Below are positions 14,861 through 23,265 of a stretch of 31,911 nt of DNA, piece after piece (position 1 is the stretch's first letter; each line of letters begins with the position of its first letter). Under the pieces are notes generated by a model, which did no database searches, was not told the origin of the DNA, and was given only the letters and a program-made list of their open reading frames with translations. The stretch is from a virus: positions 5,071-36,981 of IMG/VR virus record IMGVR_UViG_3300037961_001434. One strand, 5' to 3'. The position numbers and the translations under genes are program-made.

Positions 14861-16581
14861 TGATCACATTTGAGACTATTCGCTGGAAGAATTTTTTATC
14901 TACAGGTGACCAGTGGACAGAAATTGAACTTAGTGAAACACAATCTACCTTAATTGTCGGTGCTAATGGTGCAGGCAAGTCAACTCTTCTTGATGCTTTG
15001 TGTTTTGGTTTGTTCAACAAACCTTTTCGTAAGATTACAAAGGGACAATTAGTAAACAGTATTAACGAGAAAGGAACCAAAGTAGAGGTATGTTTCTCTA
15101 TCGGTACAGATGAGTATCGGGTATTCAGAGGAATTAAACCTAATGTATTTGAACTTTATAAAAACAATAAACTCGTTGACCAAGACGCTGCGGTTAAGGA
15201 CACGCAAAAATACCTCGAACAGCAAGTTCTCAAACTCAACTTCAAGTCATTTACACAAGTCGTCATCTTGGGTTCATCCACATTTGTCCCCTTCATGCAA
15301 CTATCCGCACCTCACCGACGAGAAGTTATTGAAGATTTACTTGATATCAACATCTTCTCGAACATGAATCAGTTGCTGAAAGATCGTGTTCGCACGACTT
15401 TGGCACAGAGTAAAGATTGTGAGCATCTGGTTAGTGTTGCAGAAGAAAGAGTTGCGTCACAACGCAAACTAATTAGTTCTCTTAAGGATGTAAATGATAC
15501 TCGTCAAAAAGAGAAACAGAAAAGAATTACTGATAACGAAAAACGAATCAAAGAAGAGAAAAAGAATAAAGTAAAGTTTGATAAGGAACTTACAGCAGTT
15601 GAAAGTTCTCTCAAAGGAGTTGATGATCAAAAAAATCTTTTGAATGAACTTAGACAATCTCAATCTGATATCAACTCTGAACTTAAGAGTGCTGCAAAAG
15701 AATTAAAGTTTTTCAAGACACATGATGAGTGTCCTACTTGTTCTCAAGAGATTGAAAAGGCATTTAAAACTGCAGTGATTGGTGGTCTAGAGGGGAAGGG
15801 TAAGAAACTCACAAAAGAATTTAAAGGTTTGACTGAACAAATTGCTGATGCAGTTAGTGTTGTTGAGGAGATGGAAACTATCTCTAGAAAGTGTTATGAA
15901 CTTCGTAGTAAAATTACTGCAAGTGATAAAGAAGTTGTTCGTCTAGAGTTTGACAATCTTGAAATTCAAAAACAATTGTTGAATCTTCAAACTGATACAC
16001 CCAGTATTGATGCTGAAGTTGAATCTCTTACTGCACTTGAAAAACAATTAGATGAAACAGAAAAGCAATGCAGTGAAGTTAGTAAGACCCTTGCTGAGTT
16101 TAATGTTGTTGGTAATTTGCTGAAAGATTCTGGTATCAAAAGTCAAATCATTAAGAAATACGTTCCTGTTTTCAATAATCTAATTAATAAATACCTGCAA
16201 AACATGGACTTCTTTGTCAACTTTACCCTTGATGAAGAATTCAATGAAGTTATCAAGAGTCGATTTAGAGATCGCTTTGCATATTCTTCTTTCTCCGAAG
16301 GTGAAAAACAGAAAATTGATTTGGCGCTGTTGTTTACTTGGCGAGAAGTTGCTAGAATGAAGAATAGCGTCTCTACCAACCTTTTGATTTTGGATGAAGT
16401 ATTTGATAGTTCTCTTGACGCAGGTGCTACAGCAGAATTACTTGCTATCTTACGCAGTTTAGGAAAGGGAACCAACCTATTCGTCATCAGTCACAAAGGT
16501 GAAATCTTGGTAGATAAATTCTTACGGACTATCAAATTTGAAAAAATCAACGATTTCTCAAAGATGTCGGACGATTCTTAG
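14860..16581 (+). CDS. gp46: Recombination ATPase subunit gp46 (Rad50-like)
   Basis: The 573-aa product (T4 gp46 560 aa) is the SMC-type ATPase partner of gp47. Walker A is GANGAGKS (34-41), the zinc-hook CPTC is at residues 291-294 in the middle of a long coiled coil (about 170-420), the ABC signature FSEGEKQK is at 478-485, and Walker B LLILDEV has D512 and E513, followed by VISHKGE. All ATPase elements are intact. Confidence 0.96.
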   Translation: MITFETIRWKNFLSTGDQWTEIELSETQSTLIVGANGAGKSTLLDALCFGLFNKPFRKITKGQLVNSINEKGTKVEVCFSIGTDEYRVFRGIKPNVFELYKNNKLVDQDAAVKDTQKYLEQQVLKLNFKSFTQVVILGSSTFVPFMQLSAPHRREVIEDLLDINIFSNMNQLLKDRVRTTLAQSKDCEHLVSVAEERVASQRKLISSLKDVNDTRQKEKQKRITDNEKRIKEEKKNKVKFDKELTAVESSLKGVDDQKNLLNELRQSQSDINSELKSAAKELKFFKTHDECPTCSQEIEKAFKTAVIGGLEGKGKKLTKEFKGLTEQIADAVSVVEEMETISRKCYELRSKITASDKEVVRLEFDNLEIQKQLLNLQTDTPSIDAEVESLTALEKQLDETEKQCSEVSKTLAEFNVVGNLLKDSGIKSQIIKKYVPVFNNLINKYLQNMDFFVNFTLDEEFNEVIKSRFRDRFAYSSFSEGEKQKIDLALLFTWREVARMKNSVSTNLLILDEVFDSSLDAGATAELLAILRSLGKGTNLFVISHKGEILVDKFLRTIKFEKINDFSKMSDDS

Positions 16582-16610
16582 AATATGGAAGTATTCCCTA
16601 GGAAGTTTTA

Positions 16611-16712
16611 GTGACGACAAAACATCTCCTTATGATAATTCAGTTGCTATCATACGCACCTGTATTTTTGTTAGTTACATGGTTACTAACGTTTTTATCA
16701 TATCTGGAGTAA
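16611..16712 (+). CDS. Possible 33-aa membrane microprotein (GTG start)
   Basis: AGGAAG (about 16600-16605) stands five bases before a GTG at 16611. The frame runs 33 codons to TAA at 16710-16712 and is almost wholly hydrophobic after residue 6, with Trp and Pro inside the span. It competes with the longer frame in which the next gene could start earlier. Its good ribosome site favours it over the alternatives, but T-rich DNA reads as hydrophobic in several frames. Confidence 0.35.
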   Translation: MTTKHLLMIIQLLSYAPVFLLVTWLLTFLSYLE

Positions 16713-16729
16713 TCCGCCATTGGAATCCA

Positions 16730-16957
16730 ATGCCTAAACGAGAACTATCTGCTGGTATGCTTTTACTATTCGACATCCAAGAAAAAATGGATTACCTTGA
16801 ATGGGATCTAAATGAATATAGTTATGAGGTTGTGACTCATCACGATATTCCTAATAAAGATGATGGATATATTGTAATCAGGAAGGTGCCACGACCAGTG
16901 GACGGTTGGGAAACTGTCCGTAAGCTTGACTCATATTTGGATGACGTGCTAGAATAA
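16730..16957 (+). CDS. Hypothetical protein, 75 aa or longer
   Basis: The frame ends at 16957 and stays open upstream into gp46. The ATG at 16730 (MPKRELSAGMLLLF) gives 75 aa. ATG 16679 would add a hydrophobic segment and give 92 aa; a TTG at 16538 would overlap gp46 by 44 nt. The C-terminal part is soluble with YEVVTHHDIPNKDDGYIVIR and a final DSYLDDVLE helix. No family is named with confidence. It stands 18 bp before the HExxH/VWA gene, which has its own AGGAGG ribosome site. Confidence 0.6.
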   Translation: MPKRELSAGMLLLFDIQEKMDYLEWDLNEYSYEVVTHHDIPNKDDGYIVIRKVPRPVDGWETVRKLDSYLDDVLE

Positions 16958-16975
16958 AGACATCTAAGGAGGACA

Positions 16976-19159
16976 ATGATTAATCAGGAAGTCAAAGGCA
17001 CACTCGCTAAACTCTTGGCAACTGAGAATCTGACCGTTGAGCACCGTAAAGTGAGCACTGCTTGCTTCGATGTTGAAAAGCGTCTATTGATTCTACCCAT
17101 TTGGAAAACCGCAACCGAAACCGTATACGACCTTCTAGTGGGTCACGAAGTCGGTCACGCACTCTATACCCCTCAAGGCAATTGGGGAAACGCTCCTAAG
17201 GCGTTTGTGAACGTCATAGAGGATGCTCGTATCGAGCGTATGATGAAGGTAACATATCCTGGTCTTCGTAAGTCATTCTTTGAAGGTTACAAACAACTCT
17301 GGGATGATGATTTCTTTGGTGTAAAACATGACGATCCTAAGACTCTATCTTTGATCGATCGTATCAACCTTTACTTCAAAGGTAATCCTTCTATGCCATT
17401 CACTGCTGATGAAGCAGTATGGGTAAAGCGTACCGCTGAAACTAAAACATTTGAAGATGTTATCAAGTTGGCGGAAGATCTATATGAGTATGCTTGTAAG
17501 AAGCAAGAAAAGATTGACGAGATCTCTGCACCTGAATCTGATGATAGTGAATTTCAAGCAGATAAGCAGGAAGAAGTGACTCCTACAACTTCTGATGGAG
17601 AGAAAGGTGATGCAGAAGAAGATTGGTTCACTGATGATGATCCTACAAAACGTCCTCAAGAACGTGAAGTAGATCCTGATCTTGAGACTCCTTCATACTC
17701 ATCTGATGCTCCTAAGATTGGCGGCACTATGGGTGGAGAACAGTTTCCTATGGATGAAACTGAATCAGTTACTGATGCTGCTCTGCAAGAATCACTTGAG
17801 ACTTTGATTGATGATAATGCAAAGGAATGGATCTATCTCAATCTTCCTAAGATTGATCTAAAAGAAATCATTCAACCTCACGATCAAGTTCAAAAAGATC
17901 TTCAAGAGTGGTACTATGAAAGAGAATATCCTTCAGAAGATCATGCTGAATATATCAAAAGCAATATTGAATATGCTCTTGGAAAATACAAAGAGTTCAA
18001 AAAGAATGCTCAGAAAAGTGTAAACTATCTGGTCAAGCAGTTTGAAATGAAAAAGTCTGCAGCAGAGTATCGTCGTTCTGCTACATCCAAGACTGGAGTT
18101 ATTGATACAAATAAACTATTCAAATACAAACTTACTGAAGATATCTTCAAGAAAGTTACTATTGTTCCTGAAGGAAAGAATCATGGTCTTGTCATGTATC
18201 TTGACTGGTCTGGATCTATGCAGTATCAAATGTTGGATACACTCAAGCAACTCTACAACCTCATGTGGTTCTGTAAGAAAGCAGGTATTCCTTTCCGTGT
18301 ATATGCATTCCAGAATGGTTTGAGTTATGACTTTGAGCACGATCAAGAGGGACATCCTGGTTTTGAAAGGGAAAAAAATCTTCTCGCTCCTACAAGAGAT
18401 TTCCGATTGGTTGAGTTTTTCTCCTCACGTCAAAACTCTAAGTCTTTGGAGAAATCAATGGAATTGACTTTCCTACAAGTCTTTGCTATGGGTGGTCATC
18501 GTATATCTGCAGATCCTAAATACAATCTCGGTGGTACACCACTTGCAGAAGCAATTATGTGTTCTCGTGAAATTGTTGATCTTCTCAGAAAGGTAGAGAA
18601 TATCACTAAAGTAACTATGATTTGCTTGACTGATGGTGAATCAAATCCTATTTCTTTCCTCACTCCTACTCCTGAAGAGGTGACATGGACAACTGACAAA
18701 TTCAAGAGTCAATATCTTTGTCATCATAGGAACTGTGTTTTCTTCCTCAGAGATCCTAAGACTGGATACTCTCGCAAGATCAACAGTGATCCTTACAATA
18801 CTACCAAAGAGATCGTAAGTTACTTCAAAGAAATTACTGATTTCAATTGGGTTGGTATCAGGATTTGTAGCAAAGCAGAATTGAGTCGTCTGGTTCGTTT
18901 CACTGCTCCTGAAATTTTTGGTCGAGTTGAGGAACAGTGGAGAAAGCATAGATTTGCATCCATCAAAACAGAAATGGGTTATCATGAATCCTTCTATATG
19001 CCAGACAAAAACAATGGCGAAGGAACTATGGAACTAGAAGTAAAGCAAAAAGGTGAAGTTGCAACTAGAGCAGAACTCGGTCGCGCATTCAAAAAACATA
19101 TGGGTTCTAAAATGACAAACAAAACAGTCCTCAATGCATTCATTGAGCAAATAGCATGA
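16976..19159 (+). CDS. HExxH metallopeptidase-like / VWA protein (CobT-like)
   Basis: The 727-aa product starts at ATG 16976 after a strong AGGAGG. Near the N-terminus it has HEVGH (residues 57-61) followed about 20 residues later by VIEDARIER, the HExxH...E arrangement of zinc metallopeptidases. Residues about 175-280 are acidic and probably disordered. The C-terminal half is a von Willebrand A domain with a complete MIDAS: DWSGS (D410, S412, S414), T521 in GGTPL, and D553 in LTDGES. VWA proteins of this type work with MoxR/CobS-type AAA+ ATPases, and a cobS gene follows 285 bp downstream. In cyanophages this gene is often called CobT or peptidase. Actual cobalt chelation is doubtful given the HExxH domain. 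Confidence 0.82.
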   Translation: MINQEVKGTLAKLLATENLTVEHRKVSTACFDVEKRLLILPIWKTATETVYDLLVGHEVGHALYTPQGNWGNAPKAFVNVIEDARIERMMKVTYPGLRKSFFEGYKQLWDDDFFGVKHDDPKTLSLIDRINLYFKGNPSMPFTADEAVWVKRTAETKTFEDVIKLAEDLYEYACKKQEKIDEISAPESDDSEFQADKQEEVTPTTSDGEKGDAEEDWFTDDDPTKRPQEREVDPDLETPSYSSDAPKIGGTMGGEQFPMDETESVTDAALQESLETLIDDNAKEWIYLNLPKIDLKEIIQPHDQVQKDLQEWYYEREYPSEDHAEYIKSNIEYALGKYKEFKKNAQKSVNYLVKQFEMKKSAAEYRRSATSKTGVIDTNKLFKYKLTEDIFKKVTIVPEGKNHGLVMYLDWSGSMQYQMLDTLKQLYNLMWFCKKAGIPFRVYAFQNGLSYDFEHDQEGHPGFEREKNLLAPTRDFRLVEFFSSRQNSKSLEKSMELTFLQVFAMGGHRISADPKYNLGGTPLAEAIMCSREIVDLLRKVENITKVTMICLTDGESNPISFLTPTPEEVTWTTDKFKSQYLCHHRNCVFFLRDPKTGYSRKINSDPYNTTKEIVSYFKEITDFNWVGIRICSKAELSRLVRFTAPEIFGRVEEQWRKHRFASIKTEMGYHESFYMPDKNNGEGTMELEVKQKGEVATRAELGRAFKKHMGSKMTNKTVLNAFIEQIA

Positions 19160-19365
19160 GTGGAGATTATAATACACATAACGATCAACAACCAAACTTA
19201 ACCTATTTCAAACAAGATCTCATGAAGTGTAAAGTACAATTGTTCATCGCTGGCACCATCTTTGATGAAATCGTAGTTGCGAGAGACTATGACCATGCCA
19301 AGAAGATCGCTCTCGCTCGCAATCCTGAAGCAACAGTGATGGGTGTGACAGCAGTGTTCGATTAA
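19156..19365 (+). CDS. Small hypothetical protein, 69 aa
   Basis: It overlaps the VWA gene by 4 nt (ATGA), indicating coupled translation. The N-terminal 20 residues are polar; the rest reads as strand-helix-strand (VQLFIAGTIFDEIVVA, then DYDHAKKIALARN, then ATVMGVTAVF). The pattern resembles small conserved cyanophage proteins of unknown role. It sits between the VWA gene and cobS. Confidence 0.75.
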   Translation: MSGDYNTHNDQQPNLTYFKQDLMKCKVQLFIAGTIFDEIVVARDYDHAKKIALARNPEATVMGVTAVFD

Positions 19366-19383
19366 TTAACTGTCCACTACCCC

Positions 19384-19411
19384 TTCACACAGCAGTTTCA
19401 TCTGCTATAAT
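19384..19411 (+). promoter_or_regulatory. Sigma-70-type promoter before cobS
   Basis: TTCACA (19384-19389, one mismatch from TTGACA) and TATAAT (19406-19411) are 16 bp apart, the same spacing as the promoters at 7360 and 13054. The spacer holds an inverted repeat AGCAG (19391-19395) with CTGCT (19402-19406). It would start the cobS-gp45-speD-gp44 operon. Confidence 0.65.
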
Positions 19412-19444
19412 AAACACATACGAACAAAACAATCCGAAAATCCC

Positions 19445-20524
19445 ATGCCTTTTGAACCAAATCCAGTGACAACCGAAGACCTCGTTCAGTATTTGACTGA
19501 GCATGTAGGTGAGGAAGTGGGATGCAAAAACATTCGTGAAGCGTCAAATCAGTTGAAAGTATCTTACGCTACTGCTTGTAAACGCCTCAAGTCTTATAAA
19601 TCTGGTAAAGGCAAGTGGAATCTAACTGCACAAGAAATTGAACGTGCTTACGATGCTCCTTCTGCCTCTCCTGTTCTTGAAGTAACCTACATCCCATCAA
19701 AAGATGATTCCTACGTCCCTTTTGGTAACTTCAGCAATGTTCGCAAAGTTATCCAATCTAATCAATTCTATCCTGTATTCATTACAGGTCTTTCTGGAAA
19801 CGGCAAAACTCTATCCGTTGAGCAAGCGTGTGCAACGACTAATCGAGAGTTGATCCGTGTCAACATCACCATCGAAACTGACGAAGACGATCTTATTGGT
19901 GGGTTTCGTCTTGTTAATGGCGACACTGTTTGGCACAACGGACCTGTGGTTGAAGCTTTGGAAAGGGGAGCTGTACTTCTTCTAGACGAGATCGACCTTG
20001 CTAGTAATAAGATTCTTTGCCTTCAGTCAGTTTTGGAAGGAAAGGGTGTATTCTTGAAGAAAATCGGAAAATACATCAATCCAAAGGCAGGTTTTAATGT
20101 TATTGCAACTGCAAATACTAAAGGTAAAGGCAGCGATGACGGTCGCTTTGTTGGAACTAATATTCTTAATGAAGCTTTCCTTGAGCGATTCCCAATTACC
20201 TTTGAACAGGAATACCCTACCGCTTCCATTGAAACTAAGATTCTATTGAACGCAGGTTGCGATCAAGAGTTTGCTGATAATCTTATCAAGTGGGCAGGCG
20301 TTATTCGTAAAACTTTCTTCGACGGTGGTGTTGATGAAGTTGTTACTACTCGTCGTCTTGTTCATATTGTAAAAGCACAAAAGATTTTTGGTGATCGTTT
20401 GACTGCAATCAAGTCTTGTGTAAATCGTTTTGATGAAGATACTAAACAATCTTTCCTCGATCTCTATACTAAGGTTGACGCAGGAGAAGATTCAGAGTAC
20501 AATGATGGGGATGTACCCTGCTGA
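19445..20524 (+). CDS. cobS: CobS / MoxR-type AAA+ ATPase
   Basis: The 359-aa product has an N-terminal helix-turn-helix-like region (residues 10-60), then a AAA+ core with Walker A GLSGNGKT (115-122), Walker B VLLLDEID (177-184), and a sensor segment FNVIATANTKG. CobS is the ATPase subunit of aerobic cobaltochelatase (cobalamin synthesis) and a common cyanophage auxiliary gene. No CobN is seen, and the neighbouring VWA/HExxH protein suggests that the pair may act as a MoxR-VWA remodelling machine instead. Driven by the promoter at 19384. Confidence 0.9.
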   Translation: MPFEPNPVTTEDLVQYLTEHVGEEVGCKNIREASNQLKVSYATACKRLKSYKSGKGKWNLTAQEIERAYDAPSASPVLEVTYIPSKDDSYVPFGNFSNVRKVIQSNQFYPVFITGLSGNGKTLSVEQACATTNRELIRVNITIETDEDDLIGGFRLVNGDTVWHNGPVVEALERGAVLLLDEIDLASNKILCLQSVLEGKGVFLKKIGKYINPKAGFNVIATANTKGKGSDDGRFVGTNILNEAFLERFPITFEQEYPTASIETKILLNAGCDQEFADNLIKWAGVIRKTFFDGGVDEVVTTRRLVHIVKAQKIFGDRLTAIKSCVNRFDEDTKQSFLDLYTKVDAGEDSEYNDGDVPC

Positions 20525-20526
20525 TC

Positions 20527-20805
20527 ATGAAATACAATGAAGAAGAACTCCTAAGGGAGTTGAAAGATTACATTGCAGGCACATACAATCAGCATTATGC
20601 AACTGACAAGATTCAGACGCTAGATCTGATTGATGCCTGTGGTGATGCTGAAGCATTCTGTAGGAGTAACATCCTAAAGTATGCTTCTCGTTATGACAAG
20701 AAGGGCACTGCCCGTCGTGACATTATTAAAATCCTACATTATGGATTGTTGCTGCTTTACTTCAGCGACCAAAGTTCAAACCGTGAAGAGTATCCCAACC
20801 GATGA
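20527..20805 (+). CDS. DUF3310-like protein (92 aa)
   Basis: The product contains the pattern of the SaV-like/DUF3310 family: LDLIDACGDAEAFCRSNIL (residues 32-50), KYASRYDKKG, then a helix RRDIIKILHYGLLLLYF. Members are found in many phages, sometimes labelled nucleotide kinase without proof. It lies two bases after cobS and overlaps gp45 by ATGA. Function unknown. Confidence 0.65.
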   Translation: MKYNEEELLRELKDYIAGTYNQHYATDKIQTLDLIDACGDAEAFCRSNILKYASRYDKKGTARRDIIKILHYGLLLLYFSDQSSNREEYPNR

Positions 20806-21467
20806 CCGTAATTTCCCGCCCAACTATTGAAGTCCTTAAGAACTTTTGTTCGATTAATAAATCAATCGTTATCAAACCTGGCAATACAATTGCTACTCTT
20901 AGCATCAACAAAAACATTCTTGCTATCGCTAAAGTCGAAGAGCAGTTTGATTCGCAGATTTCTATTTACGATCTGGGTGTATTCCTTGGCGGTCTGTCTC
21001 TCTTTGATTCGCCAAAGATCGATACTACCGAGTCCAATTACGTCACTGTAAGTGATACTGCAGGAAGGTCGAAGACACGTTTCTTCTATGCTGATCCTGA
21101 TATCATCACTCAACCTCCTGAGAAAGAAATCAATCTCCCTAGTTGTGATGTAGATTTTATTCTCCCTGCTAACGCACTACAACAATTGCAGAGGGCAGCA
21201 AGTATCTATCAACTGCCTGATTTGTGTCTCCATGCTGATGGTGATCAGATGCTGTTGTCTGTGACTGATCGTAAGAATGAAACTTCTAACAGTTATTCCG
21301 TTCAGGTAGATGGTATGCCTATGGAAAACACTGATAAGTTCTGTTATTGTTTCAAGGTTGAGAACCTGAAACTCTTGCCTGGTGCTTATCATGTTTACAT
21401 TAGTAATCAAAACGTCGCTCGTTTCGAGGGCGAAGACATTAAATACTTTATTGCACTAGAACCGTGA
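20802..21467 (+). CDS. gp45: Sliding clamp gp45
   Basis: The 221-aa product (T4 gp45 228 aa) is the trimeric DNA clamp that tethers gp43 polymerase and also activates gp55-dependent late transcription. Supporting features are the length, the two-domain beta-rich layout, the segment DVDFILPANALQQLQRAA (around residues 110-128) and the location beside gp44. ATGA overlap with the upstream gene. Confidence 0.9.
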   Translation: MTVISRPTIEVLKNFCSINKSIVIKPGNTIATLSINKNILAIAKVEEQFDSQISIYDLGVFLGGLSLFDSPKIDTTESNYVTVSDTAGRSKTRFFYADPDIITQPPEKEINLPSCDVDFILPANALQQLQRAASIYQLPDLCLHADGDQMLLSVTDRKNETSNSYSVQVDGMPMENTDKFCYCFKVENLKLLPGAYHVYISNQNVARFEGEDIKYFIALEP

Positions 21468-21473
21468 CCTATT

Positions 21474-21821
21474 ATGCGACACATCCTATTCACGCTGAAA
21501 GGTTGCCCCTTTCCTCTTTGTGATGATGAAGCGCACATTCGTAACATGCTTGTAAATGCTGCTGTAATGTCTGGCAGCAAATTGCTTGATGTGTCGTCGC
21601 ATAAGTTCACACCTTATGGTGTAACCGCTGTAGCACTTCTTGCTGAATCCCATATCAGTATTCACACTTGGCCAGAGAAGTGCCTTGCTGTCTGTGATGT
21701 ATTCACCTGTGGTAATACTACACAACCTCAACGTGCAGCACAATACATGTACGAACGTATGGAGGCATCCGACTGGCACGGAACCGAACTACAAAGAAGT
21801 TTTATTGAAGAAGATGAATGA
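21474..21821 (+). CDS. speD: S-adenosylmethionine decarboxylase proenzyme SpeD
   Basis: The 115-aa product has the class 1B proenzyme signature: ESHISIHTWPE (residues 58-68) with the self-cleavage site between E58 and S59, which creates the pyruvoyl group; H64 and C79 (in FTCGN) are the expected helpers. It makes decarboxylated SAM for polyamine synthesis and is a known cyanophage auxiliary gene. It lies between gp45 and gp44, and its 3' end overlaps the gp44 start by 8 nt. Confidence 0.94.
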   Translation: MRHILFTLKGCPFPLCDDEAHIRNMLVNAAVMSGSKLLDVSSHKFTPYGVTAVALLAESHISIHTWPEKCLAVCDVFTCGNTTQPQRAAQYMYERMEASDWHGTELQRSFIEEDE

Positions 21822-22755
21822 TTTTTTATGGGTGGAGAAGTATCGTCCTCAGACTATTGAGGAATGTATTCTTCCCGCCAATGTGAAAGACACCTTTAAA
21901 AGTTTTGTTGAACAGGGCGAGATTCCTAATCTCCTTCTGTCTGGAACTGCTGGTGTTGGTAAAACTACAATTGCCAAAGCACTTTGTAATGAGTTGGGAG
22001 CAGACTATTATGTCATTAACGGATCTGATGAAGGTCGATTCTTGGACACTGTACGCAATCAGGCAAAGAACTTTGCTTCTACTGTGTCTCTCACTTCTAC
22101 TGCTCGTCACAAAGTTCTTATCATCGATGAGGCAGACAATACAACGCCTGATGTCCAACTTCTACTCAGGGCATCGATTGAGGAGTTCCAGAAAAATTGT
22201 CGTTTTATCTTTACCTGTAACTTCAAGAACAAGATAATTGAACCTCTACATAGTAGGACGACTGTCATTGAGTTTAATGTTCGTGGAAAGGTTAAGCAAG
22301 AGTTGGCAGGTTCTTTCTTCAACCGTTGCCGAGATATCCTCCAACGCGAAGAGGTCACCTTCCAACCTAGAGTTGTTGCTGAGGTCGTACAGAAATACTT
22401 CCCCGACTTCCGAAGAACCCTCAATGAACTCCAGCGATACTCAAGCGCAGGGTCTATTGATACTGGCATTCTGGCGGCGCTAGGTGATGCTAATATCGAT
22501 TCTCTGGTTGACAGTCTGAAGCACAAAAAGTTCAATGATGTAAAGAAGTGGGTTACACAGAATCTTGATTCTGATCCTACTGCCATCATGCGTAAACTTT
22601 ATGATAATCTATCTGCAGTAATGACAGGACCATCTGTTGCTGCTGCTGTTCTGATTATCGCAGAGTATCAATACAAATCTGCTTTTGCGGTTGATCAAGA
22701 GATCAATCTACTTGCATGTATGACTCAGTTGATGTTAGAATGTGAATTCAAATGA
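21814..22755 (+). CDS. gp44: Clamp loader large subunit gp44
   Basis: The start is ATG 21814 (MNDFLWVEKYRP), not the longer open frame, which would run through speD. The 313-aa product (T4 gp44 319 aa) is the AAA+ subunit of the clamp loader: Walker A GTAGVGKT (44-51), DEAD box (105-108), and an arginine-finger-type segment LHSRT. It works with gp62, which is encoded 2.6 kb downstream rather than next to it. Ends by ATGA overlap. Confidence 0.95.
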   Translation: MNDFLWVEKYRPQTIEECILPANVKDTFKSFVEQGEIPNLLLSGTAGVGKTTIAKALCNELGADYYVINGSDEGRFLDTVRNQAKNFASTVSLTSTARHKVLIIDEADNTTPDVQLLLRASIEEFQKNCRFIFTCNFKNKIIEPLHSRTTVIEFNVRGKVKQELAGSFFNRCRDILQREEVTFQPRVVAEVVQKYFPDFRRTLNELQRYSSAGSIDTGILAALGDANIDSLVDSLKHKKFNDVKKWVTQNLDSDPTAIMRKLYDNLSAVMTGPSVAAAVLIIAEYQYKSAFAVDQEINLLACMTQLMLECEFK

Positions 22756-22895
22756 TTAAGCAAATCAAGTCTCAATGGTATTATGTCTTTTGGGGTCTTG
22801 CAACTGTCGCTGTAGTTGCAGGACAAGTTTATGTGGGCAATGGTTATCGCCAAATGTCTGAATCTGTTAAATCTGTTATGGAGAAAATGAAATGA
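22752..22895 (+). CDS. Membrane microprotein, 47 aa
   Basis: The ATG overlaps the gp44 stop (ATGA) and its own stop overlaps the next gene (ATGA). One transmembrane segment spans residues about 10-28 (YYVFWGLATVAVVAGQVYV), followed by a short amphipathic helix with Ser/Val/Lys. Sealed between overlapping genes on both sides, it is very likely translated. Function unknown. Confidence 0.75.
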   Translation: MIKQIKSQWYYVFWGLATVAVVAGQVYVGNGYRQMSESVKSVMEKMK

Positions 22896-23194
22896 GCGTA
22901 CAGTACATTCGTCTTATGAGTGGAGAAAACGTCGTTGCTGACGTGATCGAAGATACTGCAGAAGGTCTTACCATCTGTGATGCTATCACCGCTGTTCCTG
23001 CAAATGCTGATGGCACCCAACTTGGGTTTGTTCCATTTGCACCTTTGCAAGATCCTGAAGAAAAGGAACTTACTATTCCTAAGAACTTTGTAATCTTTGT
23101 TGCAAAACTTGCACCAAACTTGGAAGAACAGTATAATAAAATGTTCAACCGCAAGAGCGTTATCACAACGCCAACCAAAAAACTTATCGTATGA
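22892..23194 (+). CDS. Sm-like domain protein 2 (100 aa)
   Basis: The 100-aa product begins VQYIRLMSGENVVADVIED, an Sm1-like strand-turn-strand, then ICDAITAVPAN, LGFVPFAPL and a final NFVIFVAKLAPNLEEQYNKM strand-helix. It matches my memory of the small Sm-like protein of putative cyanophage origin solved from marine metagenome. Such rings may bind RNA or act as scaffolds. It is clearly related to the protein at 30916 (shared start MSV-IR and FAPL). ATGA overlaps on both sides. Confidence 0.65.
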   Translation: MSVQYIRLMSGENVVADVIEDTAEGLTICDAITAVPANADGTQLGFVPFAPLQDPEEKELTIPKNFVIFVAKLAPNLEEQYNKMFNRKSVITTPTKKLIV

Positions 23195-23265
23195 CCGCAC
23201 TAATAATTATTGTTGTGCTCATCGCTGCGGCAGGAGCACTTATTCGTTACTATGATCCTCACTGA
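23191..23265 (+). CDS. Membrane microprotein, 24 aa
   Basis: The ATG overlaps the Sm-like stop (ATGA) and the TGA overlaps the dam ATG (TGATG). The product is a single hydrophobic helix (TALIIIVVLIAAAGALI) ending in RYYDPH. The double overlap supports translation by coupling. Confidence 0.6.
   Translation: MTALIIIVVLIAAAGALIRYYDPH

Noticed and set aside
21640-21813. Upstream extension of the gp44 frame through speD
   Set aside because: The MNDFLWVEKYRP start at 21814 matches the clamp loader N-terminus, and the extension lies wholly within speD.
22107-22589. Minus-strand open frame of 160 codons opposite gp44
   Set aside because: Shadow frame; no ribosome site and no recognisable features.
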